A stretch of DNA of 45,809 nucleotides from JANOAR01 sp031411235 (lineage in GTDB: Bacteria; Verrucomicrobiota; Verrucomicrobiia; Verrucomicrobiales; Verrucomicrobiaceae). This document shows, in pieces, positions 1 to 7,070 of the stretch; the first letter of the stretch is position 1; each line of letters starts with the position of its first letter. The position numbers and the translations under genes were made by a program. The notes under the pieces are model-generated. The model made no database searches. It had not been told where the DNA came from and worked only from the letters and a program-made list of their open reading frames with translations. The stretch lies in the NCBI GenBank assembly GCA_031411235.1, contig JANOAR010000055.1, positions 1 through 45,809 on the forward strand, written 5' to 3'.

Positions 1-38
1 ATTAGTTAGCGAGAGCGATATCGGCCTCGCTAACTAAT
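1..38. repeat. Perfect 13-bp inverted repeat (hairpin) at the window edge
   Basis: Bases 1-13 are the exact reverse complement of bases 26-38, with a 12-nt loop at 14-25. The hairpin directly abuts the point where a helicase-like reading frame becomes recognisable, and its right arm holds an in-frame TAA (35-37) for that frame. It may be a REP-like element, the end of an insertion, or a repeat that ends a contig; the left flank is not visible. Confidence 0.8.
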
Positions 39-1511
39 TCACTTTTGGTCCAAATATCCGTGGCATCTCAGTGGAGCAGATTCTCGGGCGCGTGCTGCGA
101 ATGCCGAAGGCGAAGCGCAAGCAGCGCGATGATCTGAACAATGCGTATGCGTTTGTCGCTTCGACAAAGTTTGATGAAGCAGCGAAGGCGCTGAAGGACG
201 GGCTGATCGCCTCCGGATTCGAAGGCCAGGATGCCGATGAACTCGTGGTGGAGCGTCCCTTCCTGCCCGGTGTGCCACCCGAAGTGCCAATGATGCCGGA
301 TGTGCCCGTGACGACGACTTTGCCCGACAAGCCGAAGGCAGCGCTGCCGCGCACAGTTGTCGATGCCGTGAAGTGGAATCCACAGACTGGTGAGCTAACC
401 GTCGATAGGCCGCTGACGCAGGAGCAGGAAGAGGCGATCATCACCTGGGCTGTTACCGACAAAGCCAAAGAGGCGGTGCGTGCCGCTGTGAACAAGTGCG
501 CGGGCCGTGTTCCCTCCGCACCGCGTCCGAAGACCTGCCCGGCAGAGAATGGCGTTTCATTCGCTGTGCCTGTGTTGGCTCTCAAGCAGGGCGAGTTCTT
601 CCATCAGTTTGAAGAAGACGACATCATCGAGCGCAATCACTGGACGCTGGCGAAGTGTGATGCCGACTTGCCCGGCTTCATCATTCCCACTGAGCAACGC
701 GGCATCGTGATCGACATCGAGAAACACCTTGTCACCGAGAAGGAGAAGATTCAGCAGCGCTTCCTCGCGGAAACCGATCATCATCAACGCCTGCTTGAAG
801 CCAGCGCAGCATGGCCTATGGCAAAGCTCATTGTGACCATCGCGCGTTCATTCCCGCACGCTGGTCTGACCGACGCCGAAATGGACATCTGGCTCCAGCG
901 CGTCGTTGCCGAGTTGGAGAAGCGCGGCATCACGCTGGAGCAGATGACCTCGCATCGTCACCGGCTCTTCAAATCGATGTCTGCGCGTGTGAATAAGCTG
1001 GAAAAGATGAATCGCAAGAAGGTCTATGAAACCCTACTCTTCGGCGACGGCTCCGGCACGGTGCATGTGACTCTGGCGAGCGTGTTCACCTTCAATCCGC
1101 TGAAGTATCCCGTGGGAGATCGCTATCACGGCCTCGAATTGCCCCGGCACTACTACAAGGAGATCGGCGCGATGAACGATTAGGAAATCAAATGCGCCCA
1201 AGTCATCGCGCACGACAAGCGGGTGGAAACCTGGGTGCGCAATCTGGAGCGTGAGCCCAAACTCTCGTTCTGGGTTCAAACGAGCACAGACAAATTTTAC
1301 CCCCGACTTCGTAGCGAAGCTCAAGAGCGGCAAAGTGCTTGCCGTGGAATACAAAGGCGCGCATCTCGCTGGCACTGATGATACCAGGGAAAAGGAACGC
1401 CTCGGCAAGCTGTGGGAAGAACGCAGCGGTGGGCAGTGCTTCTTCGAAATGGTGAACGGGCTGGGCGAGCTAGGGAAAGTGCAGGACGCGATGATGAGGG
1501 CGATGCGGTGA
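38..1511 (+). pseudogene. Type III restriction-like DEAD/DEAH helicase-nuclease, C-terminal remnant
   Basis: The frame opens just after the hairpin and gives helicase motif VI, NIRGISVEQILGRVLRMP, typical of type III restriction (Res) subunits and related helicases. The Walker A and DEAD/DEAH motifs that belong upstream are missing. The frame runs to an in-frame TAG at 1181-1183, but family-like sequence continues beyond it (KRVETWVRNLEREP, then SFWVQTSTDKFYP). The run of five C at 1300-1304 then shifts the frame by one. In the new frame it continues as PDFVAKLKSGKVLAVEYKG and ends at TGA 1509-1511. PD...EYK is a PD-(D/E)XK nuclease motif, so the shift falls exactly at its PD. There are three lesions: loss of the 5' part, a stop and a frameshift. 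A modification (Mod) partner is not in view. A sequencing error could explain one lesion but hardly all three. Confidence 0.8.
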
Positions 1512-1555
1512 TTTAGCAACTCGCCAGCGGCAACGTTGCCCAACGACAAAGCCTC

Positions 1556-1990
1556 TTACTCAGGTAGTCGCAGCGGCTCATCAAGGTCGGGGAACCGCGC
1601 CTCACAGGTGAGCTGTATCCCGCCGCGTGCGCCAAATTTTCCCCGCACTACGACTTGCCGGGGGGCGCAGACTTGCACGAGATCATCGAGAATGCGGTTC
1701 ACGATCTGCTCGTTGAAGGAGGGGTGATTGCGATAGGAGGCGAGGTAAAACTTCAGCGACTTGGTCTCCACGCAGCTCTCGGCGGGGATGTAGTAGATTT
1801 CCAAATGCGCCGAGTCCGGTTGGCCTGTGACGGGGCAAATGGAACTGAACTCGGGTGCGCTGAGATGAATGGTGTAGTTGCGTCCCAACGTGCGGTTGGG
1901 GAAAGTCTCCAGAATATCAGCACTGGGCTGCTGCGGCAGGCGGTTCTCGGAACGACCAAGGAGGGAGAGGGCGGGGGAAACATCGAACAT
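1556..1990 (-). CDS. queF: NADPH-dependent 7-cyano-7-deazaguanine reductase (preQ0 reductase)
   Basis: QueF reduces the nitrile of preQ0 to preQ1 in queuosine tRNA-modification synthesis in the cytoplasm. The protein of about 144 residues has the short unimodular layout. It has LSLLGR near the start, ADILETFPNR, the active-site block SSICPVTGQPDSA with the nucleophilic Cys and catalytic Asp, then ETKSLKFYLASYRNH and the RGGI segment near the end. The start is uncertain. ATG 1988-1990 gives MFDVSPALSLLG; a further in-frame ATG at 2011 adds MFNVQCW. Both starts lie in a heptamer-period repeat (1985-2015), so the first residues come from repeat DNA. No clear Shine-Dalgarno and no preQ1 riboswitch was recognised upstream. 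Other queuosine genes are not in the window. Confidence 0.93.
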   Translation of the reverse strand: MFDVSPALSLLGRSENRLPQQPSADILETFPNRTLGRNYTIHLSAPEFSSICPVTGQPDSAHLEIYYIPAESCVETKSLKFYLASYRNHPSFNEQIVNRILDDLVQVCAPRQVVVRGKFGARGGIQLTCEARFPDLDEPLRLPE

Positions 1991-2126
1991 CCAACATTGA
2001 ACATTGAACATCGAATTTTAAAACTCGAAAATGAGGGGGGTGTAATTGCTTTGGAAGGCTGCGGAAATACAGTGAGCGATTTCCTCCTTCACCATTTCGA
2101 TGTTGAGTGTTCGACGTTCAATGTTC
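1985..2126. repeat. Heptamer-period inverted repeat pair between queF and the DUF1501 gene
   Basis: The left arm 1985-2015 reads as 7-nt units (GAACATC, CAACATT, GAACATT, GAACATC, GAA). The right arm 2096-2126 is its reverse complement at 25 of 31 positions. The 80 bp between the arms are unrelated to the repeat. The left arm supplies the ATG of queF and the right arm supplies the TGA of the DUF1501 gene, both on the minus strand. Other 7-nt-period repeats lie at 25130-25243, 27332-27352, 28785-28810, 32770-32896 and 35363-35383. Confidence 0.85.
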
Positions 2127-3572
2127 AAGGATCCCCTTCACCACACTCCCATGCACATCCGTGAGCCGGAATTGCCTGCCCTGGAAGCGGAAGGTGAAGC
2201 GCTCGTGGTCGATGCCTAGCAGGTGCATGAGGGTGGCTTGGAAGTCGTGGACGTGGACGGGGTCTTTGGCGGGGTTGTAGGCGAAGTCGTCGCTCTCGCC
2301 GTAGCTCATGCCGGGCTTCACGCCTGCGCCAGCCATCCAGGTGGTGAAGACGTAGGGGTGGTGGTCGCGGCCAAGCTGCTTGGTGTCTTTGGGATCACCT
2401 TGCATGAAGGGCGTGCGGCCAAATTCGCCACCCCAAATGACCAACGTGTCCTCCAGCAGACCGCGCTGTTTCAAGTCCTTTACCAGCGCGGCGGCGGGTG
2501 CGTCGGTGTCGCGGCACTGGATTTCAAACTGCGTGCTGAGGTTGCGATGGTGATCCCAGCCCGCGTGCATGACCTGGGTGAAGCGCACGCCGCGCTCGGC
2601 CAGCCGCCGGGCCATGAGGCAGTTGTAGGCAAAGCTACCCTGCCGATGCACGTCCGGCCCATACATGTCGAGGATGTGCTGCGGCTCGTTGGAAAGGTCG
2701 GTCAGCTCGGGCACGCTGGCCTGCATTTTATACGCCATCTCATACTGGGCGATGCGCGTGGCGATCTCCGGGTCGCCATAGTCGGCGAGTTTCATCTGGT
2801 TCATCTCAGCGAGGCCGTCGAGCATGGCGCGGCGCACGCTGCGGCTCATGCCATCGGGGTTGGCGATGTAGAGCACGGGGTCGCCGCTGCCGCGAAATTT
2901 CACGCCCTGGTATTTCGAGGGAAGGAAGCCGCTGCCCCAGTAGAAATCATAGAAAAGCTGGCCGCACGACGCCTCTTTGTCGCGCGAGGTCATCACCACG
3001 AAGGATGGCAGATCTTCGCACTCGCTGCCCAGCCCATAGCTGAGCCACGCGCCCAGGCTCGGCCTGCCGGGCTGCTCGCCGCCGGTCATGAAAAAGGTGA
3101 TCGCGGGCGCGTGGTTCACCTGCGTGGTGTGCATCGACTTGATGAAGCACACGTCATCCACGATCTCTGCCGTGCGCGGCAGGAAGTCGCAGACCCAGGC
3201 CCCGCTTTTGCCATACTGTTTAAAACCCGTAAATGCGGGCAGCGTGGAGCGACCCCTGCCCTGGGTCATGGTGCTCTGGCGTTTGTTGCCATGCACGCTT
3301 TCGGGGATTTCCTGGCCGCGAAATTTCTCCATCTGCGGCTTGTAGTCGAACATGTCGAGATGCGGCGGCGCACCGTTCATGAAGAGGTAGATGACGCGTT
3401 TCGCCTTGGCTGCGAAGTGCGGCAGCGCGGGAGCCAGTGGATCAGGCAGCATCGCCGCGTGGCCCTGGCGCTCTAGCAGCGAACCCAGCGCTAGCGAGCC
3501 AATGCCGAGCGCTCCCTTGCCAAAAAAATGGCGGCGCGTGAGGTCGAGGTGGCTGTCGGCAAGTGGCTGCAT
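2118..3572 (-). CDS. DUF1501 domain protein, Tat-exported
   Basis: This is a 484-residue protein of the DUF1501 family, related to the alkaline phosphatase/sulfatase fold and common in Planctomycetota and Verrucomicrobiota. The N-terminus has a Tat-type signal with TRRHFFGKGALGIGSLALG, followed by the family signature RVIYLFMNGAPPHLDMFDYK. Later come ERGVRFTQVMHAGWDHH, LLEDTLVIWGGEFGRTPF and the HHPYVFTTWMAGAGVKPG block, with His/Asp residues that could bind metal. DUF1501 genes usually sit next to a large DUF1549/DUF1553 cytochrome c-like gene, and no such partner is present here. The last two codons and the stop (GAACATTGA) belong to the neighbouring repeat, so the C-terminus may have been trimmed or replaced. 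The substrate is unknown; a secreted hydrolase role is likely but unproven. Confidence 0.92.
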   Translation of the reverse strand: MQPLADSHLDLTRRHFFGKGALGIGSLALGSLLERQGHAAMLPDPLAPALPHFAAKAKRVIYLFMNGAPPHLDMFDYKPQMEKFRGQEIPESVHGNKRQSTMTQGRGRSTLPAFTGFKQYGKSGAWVCDFLPRTAEIVDDVCFIKSMHTTQVNHAPAITFFMTGGEQPGRPSLGAWLSYGLGSECEDLPSFVVMTSRDKEASCGQLFYDFYWGSGFLPSKYQGVKFRGSGDPVLYIANPDGMSRSVRRAMLDGLAEMNQMKLADYGDPEIATRIAQYEMAYKMQASVPELTDLSNEPQHILDMYGPDVHRQGSFAYNCLMARRLAERGVRFTQVMHAGWDHHRNLSTQFEIQCRDTDAPAAALVKDLKQRGLLEDTLVIWGGEFGRTPFMQGDPKDTKQLGRDHHPYVFTTWMAGAGVKPGMSYGESDDFAYNPAKDPVHVHDFQATLMHLLGIDHERFTFRFQGRQFRLTDVHGSVVKGILEH

Positions 3573-3771
3573 GAGTGGAATAAATACCTGGGGGTTGAAC
3601 GGCGGCTTTCAGAGACTTGTGACGTTATTAATGTGAGCCCCCGCACTGGGGTTGCCACGCTCGAAGTGTAAAAAATACGGTGCCACAGATTTCAATGGTT
3701 GATTTTCAGTTCCAACTACCGCAAAATCAATGCTTACAAGGGATATTAATATTTAAGTTCACCATACTACC

Positions 3772-4263
3772 ATGAGACTCCTTCGCCACCTCCTCGCCCT
3801 AGCCGCTGCCATCGGCTCTGTCTCTTGCTCGTCCACGACCTCCTCCTCTTCGGGACGCACTATCGCCGCGACTCGCATAGGGCATGTCAAAACGACGGCC
3901 TACACCCACTCTGAGTCCGACCACAAAATCTACGGCGCATCGACCGCCATCGGCACCCAACTCAAGTACGGATCCACTCGCAGCGCCGCCACCGACTGGT
4001 CTGTCTATCCCGTCGGCACCGTCTTCCAGATCGAAGGCGAGCCCTACAAATACGAAGTCGATGACTACGGCTCCGCGCTCGTCGGCACCAACACCATCGA
4101 CCTCTACAAGCCCGATAAAGGCGCGATGCGGAATTGGGGCGTGCGCAACGTCAACATCCGTGTGCTCAAGTGGGGCTCCTTCGCCCGCAGCTTGGCAATC
4201 ATGCGCCCGCGCACCAAGAATACGCACGTCAATAAGATGGTGCAGCGCATTCAGAAGTCCTAG
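3772..4263 (+). CDS. Lipoprotein with 3D (Asp-Asp-Asp) domain
   Basis: This 163-residue protein has a lipoprotein signal peptide: a hydrophobic stretch LLALAAAIGSVSC in which the lipobox Cys is followed by a Ser/Thr-rich linker. The C-terminal two thirds resemble the double-psi beta-barrel 3D/RlpA-like domain. It has KTTAYTHSESD near the start, VYPVGTVFQI in the middle and YEVDDYGSALVGTNTIDLY, which carries the aspartates that name the domain. Family members act on peptidoglycan, often as lytic transglycosylases, so a cell-wall role at the outer membrane or periplasm is plausible. It stands alone on the plus strand, divergent from the DUF1501 gene. The 199-bp gap upstream is AT-rich and holds a -10-like TATTAAT about 27 bp before the ATG. 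Confidence 0.82.
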   Translation: MRLLRHLLALAAAIGSVSCSSTTSSSSGRTIAATRIGHVKTTAYTHSESDHKIYGASTAIGTQLKYGSTRSAATDWSVYPVGTVFQIEGEPYKYEVDDYGSALVGTNTIDLYKPDKGAMRNWGVRNVNIRVLKWGSFARSLAIMRPRTKNTHVNKMVQRIQKS

Positions 4264-4355
4264 CTTAGTAGGATTTTTGGGCAGAGAAATCATCTCATGG
4301 CCCCGTTCGCGCCGCGACTTCACCGTTCAAGCCAGCGCCTTCAACTTCCCACTGC

Positions 4356-5009
4356 GTGACGAAGCCCCAGCGAGTCGCCTACATCCAGCGTCGCCTTGCT
4401 GAGTTGTATCCCGAAACACCCGTGCCGCTCGATCACCGCGATGCCTACACGCTGCTGGTGGCCGTACTGCTCTCGGCCCAATGCACGGACGTGCGGGTGA
4501 ACCAAATCACCCCGGCACTCTTCGCCCGAGCCGCCACTCCCGAAACCATGGCCCAGGTGCCCGTCGCAGAGATTGAGGCCATTGTTCGGCCCTGCGGTCT
4601 AGGCCCGCAAAAGGCCAAGGCGATCCGTGAGTTATCTCGCCTGCTGTTATCGCGACATGGCGGCTCAGTGCCCGCCGACCTGGAGGCGCTGGAAGCCCTG
4701 CCAGGAGTCGGGCACAAGACCGCTCAAGTCGTCATGGCACAAGCTTTTGGCGTCCCCTCTTTCGCCGTTGATACTCACATCCATCGTCTCGCCCAGCGCT
4801 GGAGTTTGACCGATGGTCGATCTGTAACTCAAACCGAGCGCGACCTGAAAGCCCTCTTCCCTCGCGATGCTTGGAATGCCCTGCATCTCCAAATCATCTT
4901 CTACGGGCGCGAACACTGCACGGCGAGGAGTTGCGATGGCACTGTGTGCGAGATTTGCACCACCTGCTTCCCAAAGCGGACGAAGGCGGTGATGAATCGA
5001 AAGGCGTGA
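4356..5009 (+). CDS. nth: Endonuclease III (DNA glycosylase/AP lyase)
   Basis: Nth removes oxidised pyrimidines and cuts the abasic site in base-excision repair. The 217-residue length is normal. Motifs in order are LLVAVLLSAQCTDVRVNQ near the N-terminus, then the helix-hairpin-helix LPGVGHKTAQVV with catalytic Lys121, and VDTHIHRLAQRW with catalytic Asp139. The Lys-Asp spacing equals that of the E. coli enzyme (K120, D138). The C-terminal Fe-S region is unusual: cysteines fall at 188, 193, 198, 201 and 204 instead of the C-x6-C-x2-C-x5-C pattern. The start is a GTG at 4356. The gene converges with the small membrane-protein gene that ends at 5025. Confidence 0.95.
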   Translation: MTKPQRVAYIQRRLAELYPETPVPLDHRDAYTLLVAVLLSAQCTDVRVNQITPALFARAATPETMAQVPVAEIEAIVRPCGLGPQKAKAIRELSRLLLSRHGGSVPADLEALEALPGVGHKTAQVVMAQAFGVPSFAVDTHIHRLAQRWSLTDGRSVTQTERDLKALFPRDAWNALHLQIIFYGREHCTARSCDGTVCEICTTCFPKRTKAVMNRKA

Positions 5010-5024
5010 GGGTGATGGCGAAGA

Positions 5025-5453
5025 TTACCTCGACAGCAGCTCAGCATCGTCGGAGGAGAAGAAGCCTTCCACATCCATGTCTGGCAGGCCAGCATCGCGA
5101 ATGCCCTGCAAGCGACGGCGGCTCCCGCGTTCGCTGCTGGGGCGATTGGCCACATGTTGCACAAAGTCAGCAAGGGCTGGACCAGCCACCACGGCACCAG
5201 CGGCCAGCAGAGTCAGCGCTGCGATGTTGGAGGAGCGGCGTTCCATGCCACGGCCAAAGAGAAGGCCAAGCGCACAGCCGAGAGCGGCAGGAGCGATGGC
5301 GGCGGCGTAGCTAGTGTAGGATGGGGGGGTAGAGCGTTGCATGGCGGCCAGTATAAGGCAGAGGGCGAGAGCCAAAAGCAGAAAGTTGAGCTGTGCCGGA
5401 ACAATTCTTGCATCGCACCAAACCAGTGCCCCCCTTTTTCCCTCGTTGCCCAT
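5025..5453 (-). CDS. Hypothetical small membrane protein
   Basis: I do not recognise this 142-residue frame. It encodes about three hydrophobic stretches: FLLLALALCLILAA, AAAIAPAALGCALGLLFG and IAALTLLAAGAVVAGPALA. A charged tail follows that ends with FFSSDDAELLSR. The hydrophobic segments and the acidic tail make a real inner-membrane protein plausible. The start is uncertain: the first ATG is at 5453, but an internal Met (MQRSTPPSY) would shorten it by 37 residues and cost the first hydrophobic segment. It is divergent from the guanylyltransferase gene that starts at 5530 and convergent with nth. The opposite strand is also open here but gives no recognisable protein. Confidence 0.55.
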   Translation of the reverse strand: MGNEGKRGALVWCDARIVPAQLNFLLLALALCLILAAMQRSTPPSYTSYAAAIAPAALGCALGLLFGRGMERRSSNIAALTLLAAGAVVAGPALADFVQHVANRPSSERGSRRRLQGIRDAGLPDMDVEGFFSSDDAELLSR

Positions 5454-5529
5454 TGCTCACATGCAGCTAGAGAAGAACCACCAAGCCTACGGCCCCCTAC
5501 ACCTAGCCGCACCCACCAAGACGCAACCC

Positions 5530-6612
5530 ATGAAAACACCCCCGCCCACTCGTTACGCCCTCATCCTTGCAGGAGGCAGCGGCCAACGCTTCTGGCCCAT
5601 CAGCCGCGATGCGCAGCCCAAACAACTGCTGAAAATATTCGGTAACAAGTCGCTGCTGGAAATGACCGTCGAGCGCCTGGAAGGCATCGTCCCCAAGCAA
5701 AACATCCTCATTCTCACCAACGAGCAGCAAGAGGTCGCCGTGCGCAAGCTGCTGCCCAAGATGCCCAAGGAAAACATCATCGCCGAGCCCGAGAAACGCG
5801 ATACGGCTCCCGCCATCGCCCTCGCCGTCGGCTGGGTCGCCGCGCGTGATCCACAGGCCACCATGATGGTGCTGCCCGCCGACCACTTGATCAACGATCT
5901 CGTCGAATTCAAACGCGTCATTCTCGGTGCCTGCCAAGCCGCAGAAAGCAGCAGTGCGCTCGTCACCGTGGGCATCAAGCCCACCTGGGCCTGCCCCAGC
6001 TATGGGTACGTAGAGCGTGGCAAGCGGGTGAGCTTCATCGGTATGGAGAAGGCTCCTGCACTTTATGAAGTCGTGCGTTTCCGCGAAAAACCCAATCCCG
6101 ATCTCGCCGAGCACTTCCTCGCCCAAGGCAATTTCTCTTGGAACGCTGGCATGTTTTTCTGGACGCTACCCGCCATCTTCAGCGAACTGACCCGGCACTG
6201 CTCGGTGCTCGCCGACTTCGTCGCGGAAGTGCGCAAATCGAGCGACTTCGCCGCCACGGTGAAGACCCAATTTGCCAAATTGCCCAAGCTCTCCATCGAC
6301 TACGCTCTGATGGAAAAAGCCAGCCGCGTCCTCAATCTCGAAGCCACCTTCGACTGGGACGACGTCGGCAACTGGACTTCCGTAGGCCGCTACTTGGAAG
6401 AAGACAGCGAGGGCAATCGCCACAATTGCAGCCTCACGCAGGTGGATAGCGCCAACAATATCGTCTTCTCCCAGACCGCGCAAAAAGTCGCACTCCTCGG
6501 TGTAAAAGACCTCATCGTCGTGCAGGCAAAAGATGCGATTTTGATCGCGAGAAAGAGCCACGCCGAGAGCATCAAGAAGATCGTTGATACGCTGCCCCCA
6601 GAACTGCGGTAA
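5530..6612 (+). CDS. manC: Mannose-1-phosphate guanylyltransferase
   Basis: The enzyme makes GDP-mannose from mannose 1-phosphate and GTP, a precursor for surface polysaccharides and glycans. The protein is about 360 residues, the size of the single-domain form without the C-terminal isomerase domain. The nucleotidyltransferase signature is at the start (ALILAGGSGQRFWPISR). It is followed by EPEKRDTAPAIALA, the metal-binding stretch VLPADHLI, the GYVERG segment, VVRFREKPNPDLAEHF and the sugar-pocket motif FSWNAGMFFW. The C-terminal part has FDWDDVGNWTS, typical of GDP-mannose pyrophosphorylases. ATG 5530 was chosen because the family begins a few residues before the GG-x-G-x-R motif. The frame stays open upstream to 5341, but that stretch overlaps the divergent gene and has no family sequence. 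The gene ends 94 bp before the riboswitch. Confidence 0.93.
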   Translation: MKTPPPTRYALILAGGSGQRFWPISRDAQPKQLLKIFGNKSLLEMTVERLEGIVPKQNILILTNEQQEVAVRKLLPKMPKENIIAEPEKRDTAPAIALAVGWVAARDPQATMMVLPADHLINDLVEFKRVILGACQAAESSSALVTVGIKPTWACPSYGYVERGKRVSFIGMEKAPALYEVVRFREKPNPDLAEHFLAQGNFSWNAGMFFWTLPAIFSELTRHCSVLADFVAEVRKSSDFAATVKTQFAKLPKLSIDYALMEKASRVLNLEATFDWDDVGNWTSVGRYLEEDSEGNRHNCSLTQVDSANNIVFSQTAQKVALLGVKDLIVVQAKDAILIARKSHAESIKKIVDTLPPELR

Positions 6613-6706
6613 GCCTTGGGGTTGACTTCCCCGCCACACCCGCCACTCTCCGCGCCACTCTGCCCGGCCTTGTGCTTGGCAGTCTCTTTCACATCGAAGT
6701 TTTATC

Positions 6707-6910
6707 AGATTCGTAGCACTGGGGAAGGCCGTGAAAACCGGCCACAGTTGCGCTGCGGTATCGGGTGACGACGCTCTACTCTGGCCCATTCGATGGGGCC
6801 GGGGGAATCGCCAATCTGTGGCAACACAGGTGAAGGCTTGAGCGAAGGCGAGGTGACATGGCGACATGCGACCGCACAAACCCGGAGTCCGAACATCCAC
6901 CTGCGAATCT
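6707..6910 (+). promoter_or_regulatory. Cobalamin riboswitch aptamer
   Basis: The stretch matches the cobalamin aptamer as remembered from E. coli btuB. The core GGGGAAGGCCGTGAAAACC (6721-6739) corresponds to the P3 region, and GCGCTGCGGTA (6750-6760) matches the btuB GCGCAGCGGTA segment. CCCATTCGATGGG (about 6784-6797) corresponds to the btuB CCATTCGG hairpin, and GGAGTCCGAACATCCACC (6884-6901) matches its 3' core. A P1 helix closes it: 6707-6716 pairs with 6901-6910 over 10 bp with one G-U. Inside is a perfect hairpin CTGTG-GCAA-CACAG (6816-6829) with a GNRA loop. The rest of the 6613-7070 gap is covered by the platform entry and short unremarkable flanks. The first gene downstream is the exported propeller-like protein at 7071, which is not a known B12 gene. 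Confidence 0.85.
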
Positions 6911-6977
6911 CTCACGGTGTGCCTGCCACAGTGGCAACGCGCACTCTCCTTCATCGCAAAAATGAAGCGTGAGAGAT
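6907..6977 (+). promoter_or_regulatory. Putative riboswitch expression platform (three-way junction)
   Basis: 6907-6916 pairs perfectly with 6968-6977 (10 bp). Inside lie two hairpins. In 6917-6944, GTGTGC pairs with GCGCAC and an inner TGCCA-CAG-TGGCA forms. In 6949-6967, CTTCAT pairs with ATGAAG. The outer helix uses 6907-6910, which is also the 3' strand of the aptamer P1, so the two states exclude each other over four bases. In addition, GAGAG (6971-6975) can pair with CTCTC (6944-6948) instead. No U-tract follows and the start codon is about 93 nt further on, so the output mechanism (antisequestration, Rho-dependent or other) is unclear. Confidence 0.55.
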
Positions 6978-7070
6978 GCTCATCACCTCGCCTTGGCCGA
7001 CTAGTGCCGCGTGGGGTTGCTGCTTCGTCTCTCGCTCCCTTCGCAAAGCAAATATAGAGACACAGCAATC

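Noticed and set aside
1529..1540. Perfect 12-bp palindrome GGCAACGTTGCC between the pseudogene and queF
   Set aside because: It has no loop or T-tract and is too short to claim a terminator or operator; chance is plausible.
2016..2095. Minus-strand 25-codon frame within the spacer of the heptamer repeat (starts MVKEEIAHC)
   Set aside because: It is short and ends just before the repeat; the residues resemble no family I can name.
2223..3476. Long open plus-strand frame opposite the DUF1501 gene
   Set aside because: It is antisense to a clear family protein; its His/Val/Ala-rich product has no recognisable domain and reflects codon bias of the opposite strand.
6166..7068. 300-codon minus-strand frame across the guanylyltransferase end and the riboswitch region
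   Set aside because: It overlaps a well-supported enzyme and a structured RNA; the product has no recognisable domain.
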